Below, piece after piece: positions 22,293 through 31,974 of a stretch of DNA of 64,000 nt. Every line of letters starts with the position of its first letter. Within the stretch, counting starts at the first letter, position 1. Both the position numbers and the translations under genes were made by a program. The DNA is from Pigmentiphaga kullae. GTDB lineage: Bacteria; Pseudomonadota; Gammaproteobacteria; Burkholderiales; Burkholderiaceae_B. The stretch lies in contig NZ_SGXC01000004.1 in assembly GCF_004216695.1 (NCBI RefSeq), forward strand, positions 124,001-188,000, in the 5' to 3' direction. The notes below the pieces were generated by a model that saw only the letters and a program-made list of their open reading frames with translations, did not search any database and had not been told where the DNA came from.

Positions 22293-23198
22293 GTGGACAA
22301 TATTGCAGTCGTCATCGTCACGCACAACCGCTGCGAACTGCTGGCCCGATGCCTGGACGGGCTGGCCCGCCAGACCGTGCCGATCGGTGCCGTCTACATC
22401 ATCGACAATGCATCGACCGATACGACACGCGATTACCTGTCCTGTCGCCGGGACCTGCCGCTGCGCATCACGCATAGCGAAGAAAACCTGGGAGGAGCCG
22501 GGGGGTTTTCGATGGGCATGCAGCAGGCTCATCGCGATGGGTGGGCGTGGATCTGGTTGATGGACGACGACGTGGTCCCCGCCGACGATTGTGCCGCGCA
22601 ACTGCTGGCGCAAGGCAAGCCAGCCATGATCGCCGTGCGCGAGGGACTGGATGGTGCCTTGGCCGAACGTTCGGCCGTGCATTTCGATTTGCGCAACCCG
22701 CTCGCGCTCAGGCCCAAGCGCAAATCCGTGGCCCAGGTTTACCGCCAGCGTGGCCGGATGCCGGAAGTTTCCGACGTCGAGAACGTGGCCTTCGAGGGAT
22801 TCATGGTGTGCCGCGAGGTCGTCGATGCGGTGGGGTATCCCGACGCCCGTTATTTCATCTTCTACGACGACGTCGACTACGCGCTGCGCATCCGGCGCGC
22901 CGGCTATCGAATCACCGCGGTGCGGGACGCGGTCATGGTGCGCCAGCTGGATTTCGTCCAGCAGCATGCCTTGGACTCCTGGAAGGGGTTCTACATGTTC
23001 CGCAATTTCTTCGTCGTGCAATTCAGGTACGGCGAGAACATCCTGGTCCGGCTGAAACCCTACTTGATCACCGTGGCTCTGGTGGGGATCAGTTTTTTCT
23101 CGGCCGAAGGACGGTCGCGGCGAAAAATGCTGTGGTCCGCGCTTCACGCCGCACGAAAATTCGACAGCCCGAGGGCTGACCTTCTAGAAAATCCATGA
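22293..23198 (+). CDS. GT2 glycosyltransferase, GlfT1-like (second copy)
   Basis: 301 residues, same architecture as its upstream neighbour: VVIVTHNRCELLARCL, IIDNASTDTT, EENLGGAGGFSMG and the metal site IWLMDDDVVPADD. The two are clearly paralogous but diverged, suggesting different linkages or acceptors. GTG start 22293, six bases after the previous stop. Its TGA overlaps the galE ATG, so translation is coupled. Confidence 0.8.
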   Translation: MDNIAVVIVTHNRCELLARCLDGLARQTVPIGAVYIIDNASTDTTRDYLSCRRDLPLRITHSEENLGGAGGFSMGMQQAHRDGWAWIWLMDDDVVPADDCAAQLLAQGKPAMIAVREGLDGALAERSAVHFDLRNPLALRPKRKSVAQVYRQRGRMPEVSDVENVAFEGFMVCREVVDAVGYPDARYFIFYDDVDYALRIRRAGYRITAVRDAVMVRQLDFVQQHALDSWKGFYMFRNFFVVQFRYGENILVRLKPYLITVALVGISFFSAEGRSRRKMLWSALHAARKFDSPRADLLENP

Positions 23199-24232
23199 CT
23201 ACTTCGCTCTTGATCACAGGTGGGGCCGGATATATCGGCTCTCATGCCCTTGTCGAATTCCTTGCCGCCGGGCACCGGCCCATCGTGGTCGACAACTTCG
23301 TCAATAGTTCGCCCGAGGTGTTAAGACGTGTCGAGATGCTGTCCGGGAAACGCGTGGAGTGGCACCAGGGGGACGTGCGTGACGCCGCCCTGTTGGAGCG
23401 CATATTCGCCGGAGCGCGGGAGTCGGGAGCGCCAGTCGATGCCGTGGTGCACTTCGCCGGACTCAAGGCGGTGGGAGAGTCCGTGGCGCAGCCCCTGGTC
23501 TATCACGACAACAATGTGAACGGCAGCATCGTCCTGCTGCAGGCCATGGAAAAGGCGGGGGTTTCACGCATCGTCTTCAGTTCGTCGGCGACGGTCTATG
23601 GCGAACCGTTGACGCTGCCGTATACGGAAAGCCATCCGTTGGCCCCGACCAATCCGTATGGAAATACCAAGGCCATGGTGGAAGCCATCCTGGCCGATTG
23701 GTGCCGCGCGAAGGCAGGCAGGACCGCGATCAACCTGCGCTATTTCAATCCGATCGGAGCGCACGAAAGTGGCCGCATCGGCGAATCGCCCCGCGGTACG
23801 CCGAACAACCTCTTTCCTTTCATTACCCAGGTGGCCGTGGGCAAGCGCGACAAGCTCACGGTATTCGGCGACGACTATCCGACCCCGGATGGGACGGGCG
23901 TGCGTGACTATCTGCACGTATCCGATCTGGCCGTCGGCCACGTGAAAGCCGTCGAGTACGCTCGCGGTGGCGAATACGGCTGGATGGCCCTGAACCTGGG
24001 AACGGGGAAGGGGACCAGCGTCCTGGACCTGATCCGCACCTTCGAGGCGGTGACCGGGTTGTCCATTCCGTACGAGGTCGTCGCCCGGCGGCCGGGGGAC
24101 GTGGCGCAGATGTGGGCGGACGCGGGCGCGGCAAGCCAGGTATTGGGCTGGCGAGCGGCGCGCAGCCTCGAAGAAATGTGCCGGGATGGCTGGGGCTGGC
24201 AGTCGGGCAATCCCGACGGCTACACGAGCTGA
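23195..24232 (+). CDS. galE: UDP-glucose 4-epimerase
   Basis: NAD-dependent epimerase giving UDP-galactose, the precursor for Glf, 345 residues. TGGAGYIGS at 8-16, catalytic Ser in SSSATVYG (129-136), Tyr155 and Lys159 in YGNTK, and NLRYFNPIGAH. Extended SDR fold, normal length. Starts at ATG 23195 overlapping the glycosyltransferase stop. Together with glf it makes the locus self-sufficient for UDP-Galf. Confidence 0.95.
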   Translation: MTTSLLITGGAGYIGSHALVEFLAAGHRPIVVDNFVNSSPEVLRRVEMLSGKRVEWHQGDVRDAALLERIFAGARESGAPVDAVVHFAGLKAVGESVAQPLVYHDNNVNGSIVLLQAMEKAGVSRIVFSSSATVYGEPLTLPYTESHPLAPTNPYGNTKAMVEAILADWCRAKAGRTAINLRYFNPIGAHESGRIGESPRGTPNNLFPFITQVAVGKRDKLTVFGDDYPTPDGTGVRDYLHVSDLAVGHVKAVEYARGGEYGWMALNLGTGKGTSVLDLIRTFEAVTGLSIPYEVVARRPGDVAQMWADAGAASQVLGWRAARSLEEMCRDGWGWQSGNPDGYTS

Positions 24233-24300
24233 TACGCCGGCGTCAGCCGAGACGGCACCCGCCGAAGCGAACCGACGGTTAGCGAACGATTTTTCCAATA

Positions 24301-26067
24301 ATGACCGATCACTACATTCTTCAGAATTTCGTTTTTCCCGATGAAACCCTGGCCGATCGGGTCGCGCTTTACGCTCGCTGGGTTGCCGGTCCGTCAAGGC
24401 TTGCCGATACGCGCGGCGTGCTGCCCATCGCGCCCGGTACGACCATAGACCTGGCAACTTTCTTCAACGCGTTCAGCCACCGGAAATGGCATGCCCTGAC
24501 CGGCCTCGGCGATCTGGCTGTCCGGTTGCGGGGAGAAGGCACGGTCGAGGTGACGGTTCATGCCCTGACGGAAACCGCCGCTGCGGCGGTGGTCTGCAGG
24601 CAGACCGTCGTGCTGGGAGACGGCGAAGTCCTGTTGCCCCTGCCCGGGCCCGCTAGTCTTCCCGGCACCATTCTGGCCCTGGAAGTCAGGAACGACACGT
24701 CGACCGAGGCAAGGCTCCTTTCCGTGGCATGGGTTACCGCCCAGGCTCCCCTGAGGCCGGTAAGGCTGGCCGGGGTCATTACGACGTTCAAGCGGGAAGC
24801 CGCGGCACGGGAGGCCATGCGGCGGTTTTCCGAGGTGACGATTCCGCGTTTCCCGCAAGGGGAGCTGCACTTATACGTGATCGACAACGGGCAGACGCTG
24901 GATCTCGTCGACACCGGGACCGTCACGCTTCTACACAACCCCAATCTGGGCGGCGCCGGCGGTTTTGCGCGGGGCTTGATGGAAGCGCGCAAGGCGGGCC
25001 ATTACACCCATGTCCTGTTCATGGACGACGATGCGTCCTGCGAGCCGGAGAGCGTATGGCGGACGGTGGCCTTGCTCGCCAGATGCAAGGACGAGCGGGC
25101 CGGTGTCGCCGGCGCGATGCTGTACGTGGACCGCCCCACCATTCAGTTCGAAAAAGGGGCGGTGATGCGGGTGGACGCGGGGTCCGGGCCCTTCTGGCGT
25201 GCGTTGAACCATTTGCGGGATCTGAGCGATGCGGCCGTCGTTGCCGACAATGACGGGCCGGACGAGGCCAATTACGGCGCGTGGTGGTATTTCGCCTTCC
25301 CGCTTGCGGCGGTGCGGCACATGCCTTTCCCTTTTTTCGTCAGGGGGGACGATACGGATTTCAGCCTGTCCAACGACCTGCCCGTGGTCACCCTGAATGG
25401 CGTTGCCACCTGGTGCGACAATTTCGGCTACAAGCTGACTCCGCCCACCCACTATCTCGCATGGCGCAGCTGGTGGGCGCTTGCGTTGATGCACGGAGAG
25501 GTTTCCACCGCGCGCCACGGATTGTGGCGCGCCATGGCCGCCGCACTCGACCTGGCCATGAGATTCGATTATGCGGGGGCAATGGCGGTGCTGGACGGCC
25601 TGGAGGACGCCGCCCAGGGGCCCCGTTTCTTCGGCGAGAATCCGGCGCCGTTCGCCAGTCTTGCCAAGGTCAAGGGCCGGGATGCGGTGCGGGCCGCTTC
25701 GCCGGAGGAGTTCGAGAGCCTCGCGCGCATCTCCTATACCAAGTACAAGCTGAAACGGTTGCTCGGCCTGGTCAGCGTGGGAGGGCTGTTGATTCCCGAC
25801 CTGCTTCTTCATCCAAGGCTGCCGCACGCGAGAATCGGCTGGGAGGCCGGGCGATGGAATCTGCTGAGAGCCCGCGCGTTCGTCTCTGGCGCGGGCGCGC
25901 AGCTTAACGTGCATGTACGAGACCGCCGCAAGCTGCTTGCCGTCTTGTGCCGGATGCTGAAGGTCCATTGGCGGCTGACCCGCCTCAGCCGTAGCCTGAT
26001 CGAGCTCTATCGTACCGAAGGCAAGCATCTGCGGACCTCGGAGTTCTGGCAAGCGAAGCTGTATTAA
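24301..26067 (+). CDS. GlfT2-like galactofuranosyltransferase
   Basis: 588 residues. An N-terminal beta-rich domain (about 1-150) precedes a GT-A domain with VITTFKREAAAREAM, VIDNGQTLD, NPNLGGAGGFARGLMEA and the metal site VLFMDDDASCEP; a helical C-terminal region follows. This is the domain order of mycobacterial GlfT2, the polymerising galactofuranosyltransferase (about 640 residues). It probably builds a galactan stretch on the lipid carrier. Linkage pattern and chain length cannot be read. Confidence 0.8.
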   Translation: MTDHYILQNFVFPDETLADRVALYARWVAGPSRLADTRGVLPIAPGTTIDLATFFNAFSHRKWHALTGLGDLAVRLRGEGTVEVTVHALTETAAAAVVCRQTVVLGDGEVLLPLPGPASLPGTILALEVRNDTSTEARLLSVAWVTAQAPLRPVRLAGVITTFKREAAAREAMRRFSEVTIPRFPQGELHLYVIDNGQTLDLVDTGTVTLLHNPNLGGAGGFARGLMEARKAGHYTHVLFMDDDASCEPESVWRTVALLARCKDERAGVAGAMLYVDRPTIQFEKGAVMRVDAGSGPFWRALNHLRDLSDAAVVADNDGPDEANYGAWWYFAFPLAAVRHMPFPFFVRGDDTDFSLSNDLPVVTLNGVATWCDNFGYKLTPPTHYLAWRSWWALALMHGEVSTARHGLWRAMAAALDLAMRFDYAGAMAVLDGLEDAAQGPRFFGENPAPFASLAKVKGRDAVRAASPEEFESLARISYTKYKLKRLLGLVSVGGLLIPDLLLHPRLPHARIGWEAGRWNLLRARAFVSGAGAQLNVHVRDRRKLLAVLCRMLKVHWRLTRLSRSLIELYRTEGKHLRTSEFWQAKLY

Positions 26068-26092
26068 TCAGATCCATTCCCAAGGAAATTTT

Positions 26093-27223
26093 GTGCAAGA
26101 GACTTTTCGCGGAAACAAGATCGCTGTCGTCATGCTGGCATGTCGCGACTACGAAGCGACCGAACTGGCGCTTGCGTGCCATATGGCCTATGGCAATCGC
26201 GACGTGCCGTTCTATATCCTGCAGAACTGCCGGGGCAACTACGACGCGGAGCGCACGCTGGAAGTCGCGCGGCGCTACGAGCAGCTTTTCCCGCGCACGG
26301 TCAAGGTCGTCGACTGGCTTCCTCCCGGCCCGCCGTACCACAGCATCAGCCGTCTGCTGCAGTCGGACGAATTTGCCCGCTACGACCTGATCTGCAAAGT
26401 CGACGACGATGCCTTTCCGATCGCCCCGGGCTGGCTGAACGAACTGGTCGAGTGCTTCCTGTCCGAGGAAGAGGCACGGGGCGAGCGTCTCGCCTACGTC
26501 ACGCCTCTGATCAACAACAATTGCTGGGGATTCCTGGAGACCATCAAGGCGATGGGCCTTGCCGAGGAGTATTTTTCCTCGGTGGCGATGGAGCACCGCA
26601 TCGGTGCCGGCGCGGAGTCGGCGCCGTACCGTATCCTGCCGGCGTCCGAGGTCGGGACCGGTGCCAACGGGACGGTCTGGGGTTACCCTCACATTGCCCG
26701 CTGGCTGCACGAACGGACCACGTTGCAGCCGGATGCCTTCATCGAAGCCACGCGGTCGCTGGGGCGTATTCCCGTGCCCTCGAAGGAAAGATACTCCATC
26801 GGTTGCCTGGTGTTCCGACGCACGCTTTGGGAAAAGGTCGAGGATGGCGGAACGGATGACGAACACATGCTGCACCAGTATTGCGCCAAGCGCGATCGGG
26901 ATATCGTCTGCCAGGCCTCCATTCCCTTTATCCACCTGGCCTATTTCTCGCAGCGGGAGGAGAACCGCGACCTCGTCGAGCGTGCGCGGGAGGTTTACGA
27001 GCCTCGGTTGAAGTTCCCGTTTCCGATTGCCCTGCGTAGTTCCCGCCAGCTGGAAATCGAGGCAAGGCTGCGGTGGATGGAAAACGCTTCGGGCACGGCG
27101 GGTGGGGCGCCTACCGGGGTGAGCGGGGCACTGTCCCCCGAGGTGTTCGGCGTTCAGGCTGCCAAGGGGGTAGCCAAGGCCATCCTGTTCAAACTCAGGC
27201 TTCGCAAGACGCCGCCACGTTGA
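26093..27223 (+). CDS. Glycosyltransferase-like protein of the polysaccharide locus
   Basis: 376 residues starting at GTG 26093, preceded by AAGGAA. The N-terminus AVVMLACRDYEATELALACHM and ICKVDDDAFPIAPGWLNEL give a nucleotide-binding strand and a DXD-type metal site, as in GT-A enzymes. The middle has an unusual NNNCWGFLETIK segment and many aromatic residues; no signal peptide or membrane helix. The family is not one I recognise with certainty. Position says it adds a sugar or a modification in the same polymer. Confidence 0.6.
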   Translation: MQETFRGNKIAVVMLACRDYEATELALACHMAYGNRDVPFYILQNCRGNYDAERTLEVARRYEQLFPRTVKVVDWLPPGPPYHSISRLLQSDEFARYDLICKVDDDAFPIAPGWLNELVECFLSEEEARGERLAYVTPLINNNCWGFLETIKAMGLAEEYFSSVAMEHRIGAGAESAPYRILPASEVGTGANGTVWGYPHIARWLHERTTLQPDAFIEATRSLGRIPVPSKERYSIGCLVFRRTLWEKVEDGGTDDEHMLHQYCAKRDRDIVCQASIPFIHLAYFSQREENRDLVERAREVYEPRLKFPFPIALRSSRQLEIEARLRWMENASGTAGGAPTGVSGALSPEVFGVQAAKGVAKAILFKLRLRKTPPR

Positions 27224-27304
27224 TGGCAGGGGGTGCGGAACCATATCCACGGGGCAGGCCTGGCGGCCGGGCGACGTGGGTAAGCGGAATCGGAATCTGG
27301 ATAA

Positions 27305-28477
27305 ATGAACGAATCAATCATCAGCGATAGCAGGCCGCGGCCCTCCGGTCAGGCTCCCTTGATCTCATGGATCGTGCCCGTGTTCAACACGCGCGGCGTG
27401 TTGGTCGAAACCCTCGATTCCATCGCCGCGATGGCGGGAACGTGTATAGAGATCATCGTCGTGGATGATGGCAGCACCGACGGCAGCGGGGAGGTTATTT
27501 CGTCGTGGACGAAATCCTGTGACGTGCCGACGCTACATCTGCGCCAGGACAACGCGGGCCTGTCGGCGGCTCGCATGGCCGGCGTCAGGCATGCCCAGGG
27601 AGAGTTCATCGGCTTTTGCGACAGCGATGACCGGATCGAGAGCCCTTGCTATATAAAAATGGCGGAAATCGCATTGCGGGAAAACTGCGACGTCGCCATC
27701 TGCCGGACGGTCGAGTTCGACGGGGTTTCCCAGATCGTCTATGACTTCTACGATGCCTCGCTTTGGGACGAAGTCCTGGATGGGCGGCCGATGCTGGTCA
27801 CGAGCGCCTTGCGCGAGCCGCGCGTGTTCCGATTCGAACCCAACGCCAACACCCGGTTGTGGCGAAGGAGTTTCGCGGACAGGAATGCCCTGTCTTTCCC
27901 CCTGGGCCTGCATTTCGAGGATTTCCCCGCGCACGTCGAGGCGCTCGCCTGCGCGCAGAGAGTGCTCTTGCTGAATTCGACCGGCTACCACTACAGGGTC
28001 AACCGCCCGGGCAAGATTACCGACCAGAAGAGCGAGAAGCGGTTCGACATGCTCAAGTCGATACAGATTGCCTTCGACTCTGCGCGGCGCCTCCAGGTTA
28101 GTACGGCAGGCCGGGCGTACATCGCGATCATGGCGGCGCGCATGACCTACTGGTGCGGCATGCACACGTTGAACCGGGATCGTCAGCGCTTTTTTCGCCA
28201 GGCCTGCGAGCACCTGGAAGCGTCCATAGATCCCGCCGCCGCGTCCTATGCCATGGGGCATGGCATCGATCGCCGCGAGGCCATCCTGGTTTCCGCCTTC
28301 AGGGCGAAAGCCGTCCGCTTTCTCGTCGCGCACTCATCGGGAAGGCGCAGCGCGCGGTTCTGGGCGCTTGGGCTTTTGTTCAATCGCAAGCATGGACGAA
28401 AGTTCCGCCGCACGCTGGCAAGGGCCGGCCTGCGCAAGTTCAAGAGCGGCTTGCGCGGTCTCGTGGCGAAGGGCTGA
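27305..28477 (+). CDS. GT2 family glycosyltransferase
   Basis: 390 residues. GT-A start WIVPVFNTRGVLVETLDSI, nucleotide-binding IIVVDDGSTDGS, QDNAGLSAARMAGVRHAQGE and the metal site FCDSDDRIE, all classic GT2. The C-terminal about 180 residues are helical and basic, probably for membrane contact. Starts at ATG 27305, 81 bases after the previous stop. Confidence 0.82.
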   Translation: MNESIISDSRPRPSGQAPLISWIVPVFNTRGVLVETLDSIAAMAGTCIEIIVVDDGSTDGSGEVISSWTKSCDVPTLHLRQDNAGLSAARMAGVRHAQGEFIGFCDSDDRIESPCYIKMAEIALRENCDVAICRTVEFDGVSQIVYDFYDASLWDEVLDGRPMLVTSALREPRVFRFEPNANTRLWRRSFADRNALSFPLGLHFEDFPAHVEALACAQRVLLLNSTGYHYRVNRPGKITDQKSEKRFDMLKSIQIAFDSARRLQVSTAGRAYIAIMAARMTYWCGMHTLNRDRQRFFRQACEHLEASIDPAAASYAMGHGIDRREAILVSAFRAKAVRFLVAHSSGRRSARFWALGLLFNRKHGRKFRRTLARAGLRKFKSGLRGLVAKG

Positions 28478-28501
28478 AGGAATCAGGAACAGGAATCGAC
28501 C

Positions 28502-30025
28502 ATGTTGAGAGCTTCGGAAGCAGCGCGAATCGCGTCCCGATTGAACGGGCCGCTTATCTCCAGGTATCGGGAAGAAGACGGCAACCGCCTGGCGGGGAGC
28601 TACTTTGGTTTGGGATGCCGGCCTACGCGGCATAGCGACTGCGTCCTGCTGGTGGGAGCACGGTCCGGATTCGAAATCGTCCACCTGCTGGCGTCCAGTC
28701 AGGTGGCCACGGTTTGCGTCGTGGAGCCCAACCGGGCACTGAAGACGGAACTGGACGAATGTCTGGAGAACATCGAGACGCTTGGCTGGCGGCAGCGGGT
28801 AAGGTTCTACGCCACGCTCGAAGAGTTCCTGCAGGGGTCTCCCGGCAACCTGGCGGCGGCTCGCATCGCCGCGGAGAATTTCGATTGGGCGGGTTTGCGC
28901 CAACTGCTGCAGCAGTGTGCCGTCGGGCACGTTTGCGGGGATTTCGATCCTCTGGATGCCGATCCGCTCGAGGTCTATCGTTTCTGTCGCGCACGGGCCG
29001 AGAGTTTTTACTGGCGGGTCAAAGGGCTGCCTGACCCCATGGCCGCAAGCGGTCCTGCCGCGGCTTTCGAGGTGTCGGTCGTCGTTCCCGCATACAAGGT
29101 GCTTCCCTGGATCGACCGTTGCATGCAGACCCTGGTCGACCAGACGCTCAGGTCGCTGGAGATCATTGCCGTGGACGACGGTTCTCCGGATGCGACAGGC
29201 GAGCGCCTGGACGAGTGGGCCGCGAAGTATCCGGAACGGGTAAAGGTCGTCCACAAGCCGAACGGAGGTTGCGCCAGCGCACGGAATGCCGGCGCCCGGG
29301 TCGCTCAGGGCGAGTATGTGGCGTTCGTCGACGGCGACGATTGGGTCGGAACGGAAATGTTCGAAGCCCTGTACCGATCCGCCGTGCTGAATGCCGCCGA
29401 CATCGCCCAGTGCGGATACATCGAGGCTTTCGAGGACTCGGGCCGCGAAGTGCACGACTCGACGGCCTGGGGAGCGCAATCGGCTTCGGGCAATTGCGGG
29501 CTGGTGGCCGATCCTCGGTCCTACCTGGTGGTAAGGCCCACGATCTGGCGGCGGATCTACCGGCAAGAGTTCCTGCGCGGCAATGCAATCGAGTTCCCTG
29601 AACACATTCCCCGCTTCGACGACCTGCCGTTCCAGTTCGAAGCGCTTGCGCGCGTCAAACGCATGTCCGTCATTCCCGAATGCTTCTATTACTATCGGCA
29701 GGAGCGGGAGGGGCAGGATATCGCGGTCAGGGACGACCGGCTTTTCGTGCACTTTCCGATCTTCGACTGGCTGGACGAGAAGGTGGGCGTATGGGCGGAC
29801 GCCGGCCTGGAGCGTCAGCTTCTCCAGTGCAAGATCAATACGCACATGTGGGCGTTGGGCCGCATAGACCGGAAATTCGCCAGCCGTTATTTCCGGGAGT
29901 CGGTCAAGGATATTCTGTCCCACGGGGCCCACTTCAGGTGGGGCGGGGTGGCGCGTTTCCTCAAGCGCGTGGTGCCTTCCGTCGTGAAGTCGGCATTGCG
30001 TCCGGCGGCGGGAGGACGGGCGTAG
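28502..30025 (+). CDS. Two-domain protein: Rossmann-like N-terminus plus GT2 glycosyltransferase
   Basis: 507 residues. Residues about 40-180 form a Rossmann-like module (VLLVGARSGFEIVHLL, then VCVVEPNRAL), the glycine loop and acidic strand of a methyltransferase-type fold, but no catalytic motif beyond that is clear. From about 195 a standard GT2 domain follows: VSVVVPAYKVLPWIDRCM, IIAVDDGSPDATG, GGCASARNAGARVAQGEYV and FVDGDDWVG. The N-terminal half may be a degenerate methyltransferase or a docking domain. The GT call is firm, the N-terminal call is tentative. Confidence 0.75.
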   Translation: MLRASEAARIASRLNGPLISRYREEDGNRLAGSYFGLGCRPTRHSDCVLLVGARSGFEIVHLLASSQVATVCVVEPNRALKTELDECLENIETLGWRQRVRFYATLEEFLQGSPGNLAAARIAAENFDWAGLRQLLQQCAVGHVCGDFDPLDADPLEVYRFCRARAESFYWRVKGLPDPMAASGPAAAFEVSVVVPAYKVLPWIDRCMQTLVDQTLRSLEIIAVDDGSPDATGERLDEWAAKYPERVKVVHKPNGGCASARNAGARVAQGEYVAFVDGDDWVGTEMFEALYRSAVLNAADIAQCGYIEAFEDSGREVHDSTAWGAQSASGNCGLVADPRSYLVVRPTIWRRIYRQEFLRGNAIEFPEHIPRFDDLPFQFEALARVKRMSVIPECFYYYRQEREGQDIAVRDDRLFVHFPIFDWLDEKVGVWADAGLERQLLQCKINTHMWALGRIDRKFASRYFRESVKDILSHGAHFRWGGVARFLKRVVPSVVKSALRPAAGGRA

Positions 30026-30178
30026 CCGGCAGGGCGGCGCCGCCAGAAGGGGCGGGCGCTCGCGGACGGGATTAACATTTGTCAGCGACGATGTCGCAGG
30101 GCCGGATTGTCATTACACTGGCGGAGCTTCTTCCGTGCCGCCGACCTGGCATCGTTCCATCCTGATTCTCATACGCAT

Positions 30179-31594
30179 ATGGCTCTCGTTCCCGTCATCC
30201 TCTCCGGCGGCAAAGGCACCCGGCTCTGGCCCGTTTCGCGCGAGCTGCATCCCAAGCCCTTCATTCGCCTGGCCGACGGCCAGAGCCTGATTCAGAAGGC
30301 CTTCCTGCGCGCCGCGTCGCTTCCCGGCGTTTCGCACCTGGTTACGGTCACCAACCAGACCATGTCCTTCAAGACCATGGACGAGTTCCGCGAACTGGAT
30401 CTGCCCGCGCTCGATCATGGCATGGTCCTGGAGCCGGCAGGCCGCAACACGGCGCCGGCCTTCGCCGCGGCGGCGGCCGTCGTCGCGCAGCGGATCGATC
30501 CCCAGGCCGTCCTGCTGTTCCTGACGGCCGATCACATGATCCAGGATCTGGAGGCCTTCCAGGCCGCCGTGGTTCGCGCCGTGGAACTGGCCCGGCAGGG
30601 GCGCATCGTTACCTTCGGCATCCAGCCGGATGGACCTGAAACGGGATACGGCTACATCGAAGCCTCGGGCTCCGATGTGCTGCGTTTCGTGGAAAAGCCG
30701 TCGCTGGAGCGGGCGACGGAGTTCGTGGACAGCGGCCGCTATCTGTGGAATTCGGGCATGTTCTGCGTGCGGGTCGATGTCGCGCGTGAAGCCTTGTCCA
30801 CGCACGCTCCGGACGTATTGCGAGCCGCCGAGGAAAGCGTCGCCGCGGCGCGCGTGCTGGAAGGGCAGAACGAGTGGCAGGTCGCGCTGAACGAAGCGGC
30901 GTTCACCCAGGCGCCGGATATTTCGATCGACCACGCGGTAATGGAGAAAACCGACAAGGCTTCCGTGGTGCCCTGCGACATCGGCTGGAGCGACATCGGA
31001 TCGTGGTCCGCGTTCGGCAATCTTTTCCCGAGCGATGCGCGCGGCAACCAGCTCGACGGCGACGTCATCGCCGTCGAGCTGGACAACTGCTACATCCATG
31101 CCGACGGCCGGGTCGTTGGCGCGATCGGCCTCAAGGACGTGGTCATAGTCGATACGGCCGATGCGCTGCTGGTGTCGCAGAAGGACGCGCTGCCGGACAT
31201 CAAGCGCGTCATCGCGCAACTGGAAGCGCGCGGCAGCGATGTGCACCGCATCCATCGGACGGCCCATCGGCCCTGGGGGACGTACACCATCCTGGAAGAA
31301 GCCGACCGCTTCAAGATCAAGCGCATCGTCGTTCATCCGGGGCAGTCCATTTCGCTACAGATGCACCACCATCGCAGCGAGCACTGGATCGTGGTGAGCG
31401 GCACCGCACGAGTCACCAAGGACGAGGAGTCGTTCCTCGTTCGCAGCAACGAGTCGACCTATATTCCCGCCGGGCACAAGCACCGCCTGGAGAACCCCGG
31501 CATCATCGACCTTGTGATGATCGAGGTGCAGAGCGGGGAGTATTTGGGCGAGGACGATATTGTACGGTTCGCGGATATCTATGGTCGGAGTTGA
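30179..31594 (+). CDS. manC: Mannose-1-phosphate guanylyltransferase / mannose-6-phosphate isomerase
   Basis: Bifunctional enzyme making GDP-mannose, 471 residues. The N-terminal nucleotidyltransferase domain has ILSGGKGTRLWPVSRELHPK (7-26) and FVEKPS; the C-terminal cupin (about 365-465) carries GQSISLQMHHHRSEHW, the metal-binding isomerase motif. I start at ATG 30179, giving MALVPVILSGG; the open frame further upstream is leader. Its presence implies GDP-mannose or a derivative also enters the polymer. It is last in the locus, with mobile-element debris right behind. Confidence 0.93.
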   Translation: MALVPVILSGGKGTRLWPVSRELHPKPFIRLADGQSLIQKAFLRAASLPGVSHLVTVTNQTMSFKTMDEFRELDLPALDHGMVLEPAGRNTAPAFAAAAAVVAQRIDPQAVLLFLTADHMIQDLEAFQAAVVRAVELARQGRIVTFGIQPDGPETGYGYIEASGSDVLRFVEKPSLERATEFVDSGRYLWNSGMFCVRVDVAREALSTHAPDVLRAAEESVAAARVLEGQNEWQVALNEAAFTQAPDISIDHAVMEKTDKASVVPCDIGWSDIGSWSAFGNLFPSDARGNQLDGDVIAVELDNCYIHADGRVVGAIGLKDVVIVDTADALLVSQKDALPDIKRVIAQLEARGSDVHRIHRTAHRPWGTYTILEEADRFKIKRIVVHPGQSISLQMHHHRSEHWIVVSGTARVTKDEESFLVRSNESTYIPAGHKHRLENPGIIDLVMIEVQSGEYLGEDDIVRFADIYGRS

Positions 31595-31599
31595 CGGAT

Positions 31600-31783
31600 G
31601 CGTCAATACCAGCACCGCGCCGGCGATCTGGCTCTGGTGAGTGGCGTGCAGTGCGTGGAACTTGCGCCGGTGCGCCATGTGGCCCAACGCCGTGATGCCC
31701 GCGCGGCGCAGCACGCCTTGTAGCTCGAGCAATCGTCGGTCATCAGCATGAACGGTCTTGGAAGAACGTGCGGCAGTGCTCAC
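31600..31783 (-). pseudogene. IS66-family transposase fragment
   Basis: Reading on the minus strand, AGITALGHMAHRRKFHALHA followed by SQIAGAVLVL matches the conserved AHARRKF region of IS66 TnpC transposases. One residue of the ARRKF block appears missing, and the frame dies into manC. Only about 45 codons are recognisable. The rest of the gap to 31974 has an 11-bp inverted repeat (31767-31777 and 31808-31818) and a GCCCGG/CCGGGC hairpin near 31860-31890 but no gene. Confidence 0.6.
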
Positions 31784-31818
31784 CCCTGGCTGGGCGTAAA
31801 GTTGTAGACTGCCGCACG
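31767..31818. repeat. 11-bp perfect inverted repeat
   Basis: CGTGCGGCAGT at 31767-31777 is repeated in inverse orientation as ACTGCCGCACG at 31808-31818, with 30 bases between. It lies just outside the IS66 fragment and could be the trace of a mobile-element end or a hairpin. Confidence 0.45.
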
Positions 31819-31974
31819 CAGACTGTCATGGGACGTCGCCGGCGTGTACGCCCATAGTAGGCCCGGTGCGTTTTTCTTGCGCCGGGCTTGAGCATCTGCA
31901 CTGGCGTTCCGTTCGCAAGTAGCCAGCGGCATCAAAAGCTTGCGTATATGGGCGCAGCTGAAAGCAAAGAAGGC

